Assembly (NCBI GenBank): GCA_002371335.1
Contig: DFHP01000056.1
Span: 1-7,433 of the forward strand
DNA: 7,433 bases
DNA from: Eubacterium sp. UBA3720
GTDB taxonomy: Bacteria; Bacillota; Clostridia; Lachnospirales; Lachnospiraceae
Direction of reading: 5' to 3'
In this document: piece after piece, positions 1 through 6,164 of the stretch
Numbering within the stretch: the first letter of the stretch is position 1
How the letters are laid out: every line of letters begins with the position of its first letter
Position numbers and translations under genes: made by a program
The notes under the pieces: model-generated
What the model was told of the DNA's origin: nothing
Seen by the model: the letters and a program-made list of their open reading frames with translations, nothing else
The model's database searches: none

Positions 1-38
1 GAAATCATAAACTCGCTTCGCTCAAACAGTATGATTTC
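1..38. repeat. 9-bp inverted repeat downstream of the ABC operon
   Basis: GAAATCATA at 1-9 is the exact reverse complement of TATGATTTC at 30-38, with a 20-nt loop containing the purine-rich (on the minus strand) sequence GAGCGAAGCGAG. It lies about 165 nt past the stop of the minus-strand ABC operon. It has no obvious T-run on the visible side, so a terminator role cannot be claimed, and the window edge hides what follows in the minus direction. Confidence 0.6.
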
Positions 39-70
39 TGCTCATACAGCAGATTCCGTTCATACAGAAG
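36..70 (+). repeat. Two imperfect tandem repeats of about 17 nt
   Basis: TTCTGCTCATACAGCAGA (36-53) is followed directly by TTCCGTTCATACAGAAG (54-70). Both share TTC-G-TCATACAG-AG. The first unit is itself a 6-bp hairpin (TCTGCT at 37-42 with AGCAGA at 48-53, loop CATAC). Function unknown; no coding potential is credible here. Confidence 0.55.
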
Positions 71-158
71 TTCTAATGCTTGTGCAGATTGTTTGAATCA
101 TTCACACAAATTTCCTGTTCTCCGGAGTTTCTCATTCACCTTTTTTTACACATCGACA

Positions 159-199
159 CCTGTGAAACGATCCCTCCCGGGGATGCACACGCCGCACAG
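159..199 (-). repeat. Dispersed 41-nt element, copy A (minus orientation)
   Basis: Read on the minus strand, this begins just after the stop codon of the last ABC gene. It matches the plus-strand segment at 7038-7078 downstream of coaX at roughly 35 of 41 positions by eye. In transcript sense it can form an outer stem CTGTG/CACAG (195-199 with 160-164) and an inner 5-bp hairpin ATCCC/GGGAT (180-184 with 170-174) with loop CGGGA, separated by the conserved CGGCGTGTGC. Both copies lie in the 3' region of a gene and point the same way relative to that gene. This suggests a dispersed intergenic repeat or a 3'-UTR element rather than coding sequence. Confidence 0.7.
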
Positions 200-202
200 A
201 AT

Positions 203-2110
203 CTATGCCGTTTTTCCCGTATAAAGCTGATAGTATTTTCCTTTCTGTTCTATCAGCTGTTCATGCGTTCCTCTCTCTATGATATTTCCCTGCTCCAGCA
301 CCATTATACAGTCCGCGTTCCGGACCGTAGAGAGCCTGTGAGCAATCACAAAAGTCGTCCTCCCTTTCATCAGGCGGTCCATTCCTTCCTGCACTATTCT
401 CTCGGTCCTGGTATCGATCGAACTCGTGGCCTCGTCCAGGATCAAAGCCGGCGGATCCGCTACGGCGGCTCTCGCGATCGCCAGAAGCTGGCGCTGACCC
501 TGACTCAGGTTTGCTCCGTTTCCGCGAAGGACCGTGTCATAGCCCTGCGGCAGCCTCCTGATGAAACCATCCGCATTTGCCAGCTTTGCTGCCGCTACGA
601 TCTCTTCCTCCGTTGCGTCCAGCTTTCCAAACCTTATATTATCTCTCACCGATCCGGTAAAAAGATTTGTTTCCTGCAGAACGATACCCAGAGATTTACG
701 AAGGTCAGCCTTTTTTATTTTATGAATATTGATGTCGTCATATCTGACCTTTCCTTCCTGGATATCATAGAAACGATTGATCAGATTGGTGATCGTCGTT
801 TTTCCCGCGCCGGTAGATCCCACAAAGGCAATCTTCTGTCCCGGTTTGGCGTAGAGTGAAATATCGTGAAGTACCATCTTCTCCGGATCATATCCGAAGG
901 TCACATTCTCCATCACGATCTTTCCGCTCTGTTCTCTGTATTCCACAGTATGATCCGCCTGGTGCTCATGACGCCATGCCCAGAGCCCTGTACGTTCCTT
1001 GCACTCCACGATCTTTCCGCCCTCTTTTTTCGCCCGGACCAGAGTTACATATCCTTCGTCCGGTTCCACTTCCTCATCCATCAGATTGAAGATCCTGTCG
1101 GCTCCGGCTATAGCCATGATGATAGAATTCATCTGCATGCTCACCTGACTCAGCGGCATGTTGAAATTTCTGTTAAATGTAAGGAAGCTTGCCAGCTTTC
1201 CGACCGTCATGCCGCTGATTCCGCTTATGGCAAGGATGCCTCCGAAAATGGCACACATAACGTAACTGACATTTCCCAGCTGCGCATTGATCGGTCCGAT
1301 GATGTTCGCAAAGTGGTTTGCGTTATCCGCACTGTGGAAAAGCTTATCGTTCAGTTCCCTAAATTCCTTTTTTGCCGCATCCTCATGACAGAACACCTTC
1401 ACGACCTTCTGCCCCGAGATCATCTCCTCTATATAGCCGTTGGCCGCGCCCAGATCCCTCTGCTGAGCTACAAAGTATCTTCCGGAAAGTCCTCCGACCT
1501 TGGAGGTGGTAAAGAGCACTACCCCTACCATCACAAATGTCAGCAGTGTCAGCGGAATATTCAGGATCAGCATACTTATCGTTACACTTACAAGCATCAG
1601 GGCGCTGTTGATCAGCTGCGGTATGCTCTGATTGATCATCTGACGCAGTGTATCTATGTCATTCGTGTAGATCGACATGATATCGCCGTGCCTGTGATCA
1701 TCGAAATATTTTACCGGCAGCTTTTCCATGTGCTCAAAAAGTTCGTTTCTCATATTTCTAAGCGTACCCTGAGTCACATTGATCATGATACGGCTGTATC
1801 CGTAGGTTGCCAGAACGCCGCATCCGTAGATAACTGCCATCTTCATGATCGCTGACAGCAGCGGCGCAAAATCCGGCGAATCCTGCTGCAGCATCGGAGT
1901 TATATATCCATCTATCAGAGTCCTGATAAACATTGTTCCCCGCACATCGCAGAGAACGCTGGTGATGATCAGCACGACCACAAAAAGCAGACGGCCTTTA
2001 TAATATTTTGCCACATAGCCCATAAGGCGCTTCATTATCCTTCCGGGGTTATCCACGGTGGATTTCATTCCCCTTACGCCTCTGGGCGGTCTTCCTCCCG
2101 GTCCCGGCAT
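203..2110 (-). CDS. ABC exporter half-transporter (permease plus ATPase), catalytic subunit of a heterodimer
   Basis: A 635-residue type IV (ABCB-like) half-transporter: a membrane domain with about six helices in residues 38-345, then a nucleotide-binding domain from about residue 397. The ATPase motifs are complete: Walker A GSTGAGKT (431-438), Q-loop Gln479, signature LSQGQ (535-539, a variant of LSGGQ), Walker B LILDE with catalytic Glu560, D-loop SSID (563-566) and switch His591. About 40 charged residues (roughly 355-395, including a GLWAWRHEH stretch) separate the two domains. The N-terminus is rich in Gly, Pro and Arg. The start ATG overlaps the stop of the upstream partner gene (TAATG), and a very strong ribosome binding site lies within that gene's last codons, so the two are translationally coupled. 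By analogy with TM287/288, LmrCD and BmrCD this is the subunit supplying the active ATP site Walker motifs. The substrate cannot be read from sequence; drug or lipid export is a family-level guess. Confidence 0.95.
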   Translation of the reverse strand: MPGPGGRPPRGVRGMKSTVDNPGRIMKRLMGYVAKYYKGRLLFVVVLIITSVLCDVRGTMFIRTLIDGYITPMLQQDSPDFAPLLSAIMKMAVIYGCGVLATYGYSRIMINVTQGTLRNMRNELFEHMEKLPVKYFDDHRHGDIMSIYTNDIDTLRQMINQSIPQLINSALMLVSVTISMLILNIPLTLLTFVMVGVVLFTTSKVGGLSGRYFVAQQRDLGAANGYIEEMISGQKVVKVFCHEDAAKKEFRELNDKLFHSADNANHFANIIGPINAQLGNVSYVMCAIFGGILAISGISGMTVGKLASFLTFNRNFNMPLSQVSMQMNSIIMAIAGADRIFNLMDEEVEPDEGYVTLVRAKKEGGKIVECKERTGLWAWRHEHQADHTVEYREQSGKIVMENVTFGYDPEKMVLHDISLYAKPGQKIAFVGSTGAGKTTITNLINRFYDIQEGKVRYDDINIHKIKKADLRKSLGIVLQETNLFTGSVRDNIRFGKLDATEEEIVAAAKLANADGFIRRLPQGYDTVLRGNGANLSQGQRQLLAIARAAVADPPALILDEATSSIDTRTERIVQEGMDRLMKGRTTFVIAHRLSTVRNADCIMVLEQGNIIERGTHEQLIEQKGKYYQLYTGKTA

Positions 2111-3861
2111 TACTGATCACCTCCTTCATCGAAATCTCCGTTTCCGTTGATCTGAGATTCGTATACTTCACGATAGATCGCATTTGTCTTCAGCAGATTT
2201 TCATGGGTATCGAATGCATCGATCCTTCCATCATCCATGACAATGATCCGGTCCGCGTCCTGTACGCTTGAAATACGCTGCGCAATGATTATCTTTGTCG
2301 TATCCGGTATTTCTTCTGCCAGAGCCTTCCTTATCTTTGCGTCTGTCGCTGTATCCACAGCGCTTGTGGAATCGTCAAAGACTATGATCCTCGGTTTTTT
2401 CAGAATAGCCCTGGCAATACACAGCCTCTGTCTCTGGCCGCCGGAAACGTTGGTTCCTCCCTGCGTGAGACGGGTATGGTATCCGTCCGGCATCTTTTCG
2501 ATGAACTCGTCCGCACACGCGATGCGGCATGCTTCCCTGCATTCCTCCTCTGTGGCGCCGGGATCTCCCCACCGGAGATTATCTATGATCGTTCCCGAAA
2601 ACAAAACATTTTTCTGCAGGACGACGGAAACCTGATTCCTGAGTACTTCCATATCGTATTTGCGCACATCCACACCTCCGACGGAAACAGAACCTTCATC
2701 TACATCGTATAGACGTGACAAAAGATTCACCAGACTGGTCTTTGCGCTTCCCGTTGCGCCCATTATGCCGATCGTCTCTCCGGACCTGATGCTCAGATTT
2801 ATATCCTGAAGAACAGGTTTTTCCCCGGAGTTTTTATGATAACGGAAGTTTACATGATCGAAACGGATGCTTCCGTCGGCAACTTCCGTTACCGGATCCT
2901 CCGGATCGGCAAGATCCGCTTTTTCCTCCAGCACTTCGCAGATTCTTCTTGCGCTGGCCATACTCATGGTGACCATGACAAAGATCATGGAAAAGATCAT
3001 CATGCTTGTCAGGATATTCATGCAGTAAGTCAGCATACTGGTAAGCTCGCCCGTTGTCATGGCCGATGATGTGATCGCCTTCGCTCCGAGCCAGCTTATG
3101 ATCAGAATACAGGTATAAATGGTCGTTTTCATCAAAGGTGTGTTCAGAACGACCATTTTCTCCGCTTTGCAGAACATTTGATAGATCGCTTCACTGGCGT
3201 TATGCAGCTTTTCCGTCTCATACTCTTCACGCACGAACGCCTTGATAATGCGGACGCCCCGGACATTTTCCTCTATGCTCTCGTTCAGCTGGTCATACCT
3301 GGGAAATATTTCCATGAAATATTTCATTGCCCGTGATATAACGCCAAACAAAAGCACTCCCAGGATGATGACCGCGATCAGATAGATCGACGCCAGTTTC
3401 GGATTGATATAGAATGACATAAACATCGCCACGATCATAGTGATCGGAGCTCTTGTACACATTCTAAGGATCATCTGAAACGCCATCTGAAGATTTGTCA
3501 CATCAGTCGTAAGCCTTGTGACCAGACTTGGCGTACTATATTTATCTATATTTGAAAATGAGAAGGTCTGTATATTATCAAACATCGCTTCCCTGATATT
3601 TCTGGCAAAACCGGTAGACGCCCGCGCCCCGAGCTTTCCACCCATAATGCCGAAGAATAATCCTCCCAATGCCATGAGCAGCATGAAGCCGCCGACAACG
3701 AGGATATGATGCATATCTCCTTTTCCGACGCCATCGTCAATGATCGACGCCATCAGAAGCGGGATCAGCATCTCAAAAATGACCTCACCGATCATGCACA
3801 GAGGCGTGAGTATGGCGGGGATCTTAAATTCCTTTATCTGTGAGCCCAAAGTTTTTAACAT
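2110..3861 (-). CDS. ABC exporter half-transporter with degenerate ATP site, partner subunit
   Basis: A 583-residue half-transporter with about six membrane helices (around 14-40, 53-77, 135-155, 157-178, 247-267, 279-301) and an ATPase domain from about residue 330. Several catalytic positions differ from consensus: Walker A is GATGSAKT (368-375, Ala373 where Gly is usual), Walker B ends in Asp496-Asp497 so the catalytic Glu is Asp, and the switch His is Gln528. Q-loop Gln416 and signature VSGGQ (472-476) are intact. This is the pattern of the degenerate-site subunit in heterodimeric exporters: its good signature completes the partner's active site, while its own Walker motifs face the partner's variant LSQGQ. 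Translation starts at ATG 3861 after AGGAG with about 8 nt spacing; the gene begins 21 nt after the NusG-domain gene and overlaps the next ABC gene by one base. Confidence 0.95.
   Translation of the reverse strand: MLKTLGSQIKEFKIPAILTPLCMIGEVIFEMLIPLLMASIIDDGVGKGDMHHILVVGGFMLLMALGGLFFGIMGGKLGARASTGFARNIREAMFDNIQTFSFSNIDKYSTPSLVTRLTTDVTNLQMAFQMILRMCTRAPITMIVAMFMSFYINPKLASIYLIAVIILGVLLFGVISRAMKYFMEIFPRYDQLNESIEENVRGVRIIKAFVREEYETEKLHNASEAIYQMFCKAEKMVVLNTPLMKTTIYTCILIISWLGAKAITSSAMTTGELTSMLTYCMNILTSMMIFSMIFVMVTMSMASARRICEVLEEKADLADPEDPVTEVADGSIRFDHVNFRYHKNSGEKPVLQDINLSIRSGETIGIMGATGSAKTSLVNLLSRLYDVDEGSVSVGGVDVRKYDMEVLRNQVSVVLQKNVLFSGTIIDNLRWGDPGATEEECREACRIACADEFIEKMPDGYHTRLTQGGTNVSGGQRQRLCIARAILKKPRIIVFDDSTSAVDTATDAKIRKALAEEIPDTTKIIIAQRISSVQDADRIIVMDDGRIDAFDTHENLLKTNAIYREVYESQINGNGDFDEGGDQ
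2115..2126 (-). promoter_or_regulatory. Extended Shine-Dalgarno for the downstream ABC gene
   Basis: On the minus strand the sequence AAGGAGGTGATC is fully complementary over 12 nt to the conserved 3' end of bacterial 16S rRNA (GATCACCTCCTT). GGAGG ends 9 nt before the ATG at 2110. The motif also encodes the last residues (GGDQ) of the upstream subunit, so one stretch of DNA serves both genes. It supports the chosen start over the internal Met15. Confidence 0.85.
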
Positions 3862-3882
3862 TAGTTTTCTCCTGCCTGTCTT

Positions 3883-4305
3883 TCACTGCGCTACGATATC
3901 TACCTGCCGGTCATCCGGAATAGCGCTGTCCGCACCTTCGTCTGCTTCCACGATCTCAGCCGTCAGCCTGTGGGGGAGACATACGATCACTTCATTTCCC
4001 CGGCTGATCTTTCCTTTTTCGACGCAGTAGCCGTCAGGACAATCCGCCTCGGTCATCCAGACTTTTCCATCCTCTATATGAAGCACGTTGCGTCCGAGAC
4101 CGGTCTTTATCTCGACCTCTGTATCCTCTGCCAGAGGGTATTCTCCCCAGATCTCTCCGTCATATTTTACCCTGACGATCGATCCGTCTTTTTCCGGAAT
4201 TATCCGGAACACGATCAGCAGGATCACGGCCAGCATTATTAATACCGCTCCCAGAAACAGGTCTTTTTTCCCGATGATCTTTGCTTTTCTGTTCTTATCT
4301 GTCAT
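3883..4305 (-). CDS. Membrane-anchored NusG domain II protein
   Basis: A 140-residue protein with a basic N-terminus (KNRKAKIIGKK), one hydrophobic segment at about 15-34, and an extracytoplasmic-type beta-rich domain. The family hallmark is the segment from about residue 85: TEADCPDGYC (Cys89 and Cys94) followed by a KGKISR turn and VCLPHRL (Cys109). This matches the stand-alone NusG_II family of Clostridia, whose function is not established. The domain resembles the insert found in some NusG proteins, but there is no NGN or KOW domain, so it is not a transcription factor NusG. The C-terminal 20 residues are acidic. Upstream of the ATG I see no good Shine-Dalgarno (the region reads AAAAAAGTGT), and no alternative in-frame start appears nearby, so translation may depend on coupling to coaBC, 25 nt upstream. 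Confidence 0.85.
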   Translation of the reverse strand: MTDKNRKAKIIGKKDLFLGAVLIMLAVILLIVFRIIPEKDGSIVRVKYDGEIWGEYPLAEDTEVEIKTGLGRNVLHIEDGKVWMTEADCPDGYCVEKGKISRGNEVIVCLPHRLTAEIVEADEGADSAIPDDRQVDIVAQ

Positions 4306-4330
4306 ACACTTTTTTATTACAGCGGCAAAG

Positions 4331-5536
4331 TCAGGCTCCGCCGCGCTTTTTCATGATCTCATCCAGAAGCCTGTCCGCCGCCTCCTGCTTAGACATAAGA
4401 GGGAGGGATATCTCCTCATCCGCGGAAATAACAGTCAGAAGATTCGTGTCGACACCAAAACCGGCCCCCGCTTCCTTCAGATTATTTGCCGCAATAAGAT
4501 CCAGATTCTTCTTTACAAGTTTTTTTCTGGAATTTGCCAGCATATCTTTTGTCTCCATGGAAAATCCGCAAAGGATCTGCCCATCCTTCTTATGTTCTCC
4601 AAGATACGCCAATATATCGTTCGTCCTTTCCAGACGAAGGCAAAGATCCGAATCATCTCCTCTTTTTTTGATCTTATCTCCTGCCACTTCCGCCGGACGG
4701 TAGTCCGCCACGGCGGCAGCCTTGATGATAATATCCTGATCTGCGCTCCGTGCTGTCACAGCGTCAAACATGTCCTGTGCCGAAACCACATCCACCATGC
4801 TGATCCCAACAGGCGCCGGAAGTTCCGTCGGACCGCTTACAAGCGTTACCCGGGCACCCCTTTTTGCCGCAGCTTTCGCCACTGCGTAACCCATTCTTCC
4901 CGATGAATGATTGGTGATATACCTGACGGGATCAATCGCTTCCCTCGTGGGGCCTGCCGTTACCAGAACATTCAGACCTTTCATATCATTCCTGGAATCT
5001 GCTGCCATAATTACATACTCCAGGATCCCGGATGGATCAGGCAGCTTTCCTTTGCCGACCGCTCCGCAGGCCAGTCTTCCGCTGGCAGGCTCGATCACCT
5101 TCCAGCCGTATTTTTTCAGTTTTTCAATATTATCCAAAGTGACGGGATTTTCATACATTTTTGTATTCATCGCCGGCGCCGCGATCTTCGGACAGTCGCA
5201 TGCAAGTACCGTTGTGGTCAGCATATCATCAGCAAGTCCATTGGCCGCCTTCGCGATAAAGTCAGCTGTGGCAGGCGCCGCGATCACCACATCCGCCGCG
5301 TCCGCCAGAGCAATATGCTCCACCTCAAACGGGCGGCTCCGGTCAAAGGTATCTGTCGCCACGTGATTCTTTGATAAATTTTCAAAAACGATCGGCGAAA
5401 TAAATTTCGTCGCATTTTCTGTCATTACCACCCGGACGTCAGCATGCTGTTTAACCATCAGAGAACATAACTCAGCAGCCTTATACGCCGCAATACCGCC
5501 GGTCACTCCCAGCAGAACAGTTTTTCCTTTTAACAT
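4331..5536 (-). CDS. coaBC: Bifunctional phosphopantothenoylcysteine decarboxylase / phosphopantothenate-cysteine ligase
   Basis: The 401-residue length is normal for the fused enzyme. It joins cysteine to 4'-phosphopantothenate using CTP (CoaB) and decarboxylates the product to 4'-phosphopantetheine with FMN (CoaC), steps two and three of coenzyme A synthesis in the cytosol. The CoaC half (1-180) shows the flavoprotein start LLGVTGGIAAYK, active-site His74 in EVEHIALA, the PAMNTKMYENP motif (121-131) and Cys157 in the GRLACGAVGKGK substrate clamp. The CoaB half (about 187-400) shows LVTAGPTREAID, Asn209 in the NHSSGRMG loop, KAAAVADYRP (272-281), KIKK with Lys288 at the position of the known ligase lysine, and GFSMET. 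Translation starts at ATG 5536 after GGAGAG with about 7 nt spacing. First gene of the minus-strand operon and divergent from coaX. Confidence 0.97.
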   Translation of the reverse strand: MLKGKTVLLGVTGGIAAYKAAELCSLMVKQHADVRVVMTENATKFISPIVFENLSKNHVATDTFDRSRPFEVEHIALADAADVVIAAPATADFIAKAANGLADDMLTTTVLACDCPKIAAPAMNTKMYENPVTLDNIEKLKKYGWKVIEPASGRLACGAVGKGKLPDPSGILEYVIMAADSRNDMKGLNVLVTAGPTREAIDPVRYITNHSSGRMGYAVAKAAAKRGARVTLVSGPTELPAPVGISMVDVVSAQDMFDAVTARSADQDIIIKAAAVADYRPAEVAGDKIKKRGDDSDLCLRLERTNDILAYLGEHKKDGQILCGFSMETKDMLANSRKKLVKKNLDLIAANNLKEAGAGFGVDTNLLTVISADEEISLPLMSKQEAADRLLDEIMKKRGGA

Positions 5537-5583
5537 ATTTTCTCTCCAATCCGTATATCAGATATCATTACAGCTGATTTTTT

Positions 5584-5592
5584 ACTATAACA
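5584..5592 (-). promoter_or_regulatory. Likely coaBC promoter with extended -10
   Basis: On the minus strand TGTTATAGT reads as an extended -10 (TGn followed by TATAGT, five of six matches to TATAAT), about 48 nt before the coaBC start. No good -35 hexamer is visible at 16-18 nt spacing (only TGTTAT or nearby), which fits an extended -10 promoter. Inferred from sequence only. Confidence 0.45.
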
Positions 5593-5650
5593 CATTATGG
5601 AGAAAAATAACACACCGTGCCCACGAATAATTCGCTACACCTTTTTCAAA

Positions 5651-5668
5651 TCTGTAACATCTGTAACA
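5651..5668. repeat. Perfect 9-nt tandem repeat TCTGTAACA x2
   Basis: TCTGTAACA occurs twice back to back (5651-5659 and 5660-5668), upstream of the likely coaBC promoter and just before the first structured element. A pair of direct repeats in a divergent promoter region could be a regulator binding site; no regulator is recognised. Confidence 0.4.
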
Positions 5669-5683
5669 CCTGCCGGGGTTCGT

Positions 5684-5873
5684 CTTTTTATCTCAGTGTG
5701 AGCAGACCCTGCTTCTTAAGCGGCAGGTTATTACAAGCTCGTCTCAGCGGAGGCCAGGAGACCAATCTCCCGCTGAGACAAACGCTCCGCGAGTATGTGC
5801 TGGGATTCTGTCCGGAAGATTTCAGCTGAACCTGACCCGAATCCCGCGCAATATCTCGCGAGCGAGACTTGAA
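5684..5873 (+). repeat. 190-nt direct repeat, copy 1: predicted structured RNA
   Basis: About 80% identical by eye to 5961-6147. Read on the plus strand it can form: H1, CCTGC/GCAGG around a CTTCTTAAG-containing loop (about 5707-5727); H2, a perfect 10-bp stem GTCTCAGCGG (5741-5750) with CCGCTGAGAC (5770-5779); H3, TGTGC-bulged T-GGGAT (5796-5806) with ATCCCGCGCA (5841-5850); H4 inside H3, TCAG/CTGA (5822-5825 with 5832-5835); H5, TCTCG/CGAGA with loop CGAG (5854-5867). Relative to copy 2 the H2 loop carries about 7 extra bases. Small reading frames across it are explained by the repeat and look non-coding. No matching RNA family is recognised. Confidence 0.7.
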
Positions 5874-5882
5874 AATTAAACA

Positions 5883-5911
5883 TTGCAACCCAAAACAAGT
5901 TATTATATTAT
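5883..5911 (+). promoter_or_regulatory. Likely coaX promoter between the two repeat copies
   Basis: TTGCAA (5883-5888) and TATTAT (5906-5911) are spaced by 17 nt, matching the sigma-70/SigA consensus at four and five of six positions, in an AT-rich stretch. Transcription would begin near 5918, giving coaX a leader of about 245 nt that contains copy 2 but not copy 1. Confidence 0.5.
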
Positions 5912-5960
5912 TTTTAGAAAAGGATTTTTCTTTTCCTTATTTATTCAAGGATCATAAAAC

Positions 5961-6147
5961 CTTTTTATTTATTTCAGTGTTAGTAGACCCCCGCTTCTTA
6001 AGCGACGGGTTATGACAAGCTCGTCTCAGTGGGAGCCAATCTCCCACTAAGATAAACGCTCCGCGAGGATGCGCAGGGATACGGTTTGTAAGATGTCAGC
6101 TGAAACTGACCTGAATCCCGCGCCAAGTCTCGCGAGCGAGACTTGAA
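5961..6147 (+). repeat. 187-nt direct repeat, copy 2: predicted structured leader of coaX
   Basis: Second copy of the element at 5684-5873. Stems: H1, ACCC (5987-5990) with GGGT (6007-6010) and CGCTT (5992-5996) with AAGCG (6000-6004); H2, AGTGGGAG (6028-6035) with CTCCCACT (6041-6048), loop CCAAT; H3, GCGC-bulged A-GGGAT (6071-6080) with ATCCCGCGC (6115-6123); H4, GTCAG (6095-6099) with CTGAC (6106-6110); H5, AAGTCTCG (6125-6132) with CGAGACTT (6137-6144), loop CGAG. H5 ends 9 nt before the coaX Shine-Dalgarno, and no T-run follows. If it regulates coaX, the placement favours control of translation or RNA stability rather than simple termination. GCTCG (6019-6023) is complementary to CGAGC (6133-6137) in the H5 loop, a possible pseudoknot. 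The family is unrecognised. Confidence 0.7.
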
Positions 6148-6164
6148 CGAAAAGAGGAAGGCAT

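Noticed and set aside
80..859. A 259-codon plus-strand frame opposite the end of the ABC operon.
   Set aside because: It is antisense to a well-supported ATPase domain, its product has no recognisable domain, and no ribosome binding site precedes it.
866..1855. A 329-codon plus-strand frame antisense to the 635-residue ABC subunit, rich in His.
   Set aside because: It is a mirror-frame artefact of a real gene; the composition matches the reverse complement of transmembrane and ATPase codons.
3883..4305. Transcription elongation factor NusG.
   Set aside because: Only the domain II-like segment is present behind a membrane anchor; the NGN and KOW domains are absent.
4088..4906. A 272-codon plus-strand frame opposite the NusG-domain gene and coaBC.
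   Set aside because: It crosses two real genes antisense and has no family features.
5940..5980. Intrinsic terminator at AAGG...CCTTTTTATTT between the repeat copies.
   Set aside because: The stem would be only about 4 bp in very AT-rich DNA; the T-rich run is better explained as promoter-proximal AT-rich sequence.
5684..6147. CRISPR array from direct repeats.
   Set aside because: There are only two units of about 190 nt, with a single 87-nt spacer; the size, number and internal structure do not fit CRISPR.
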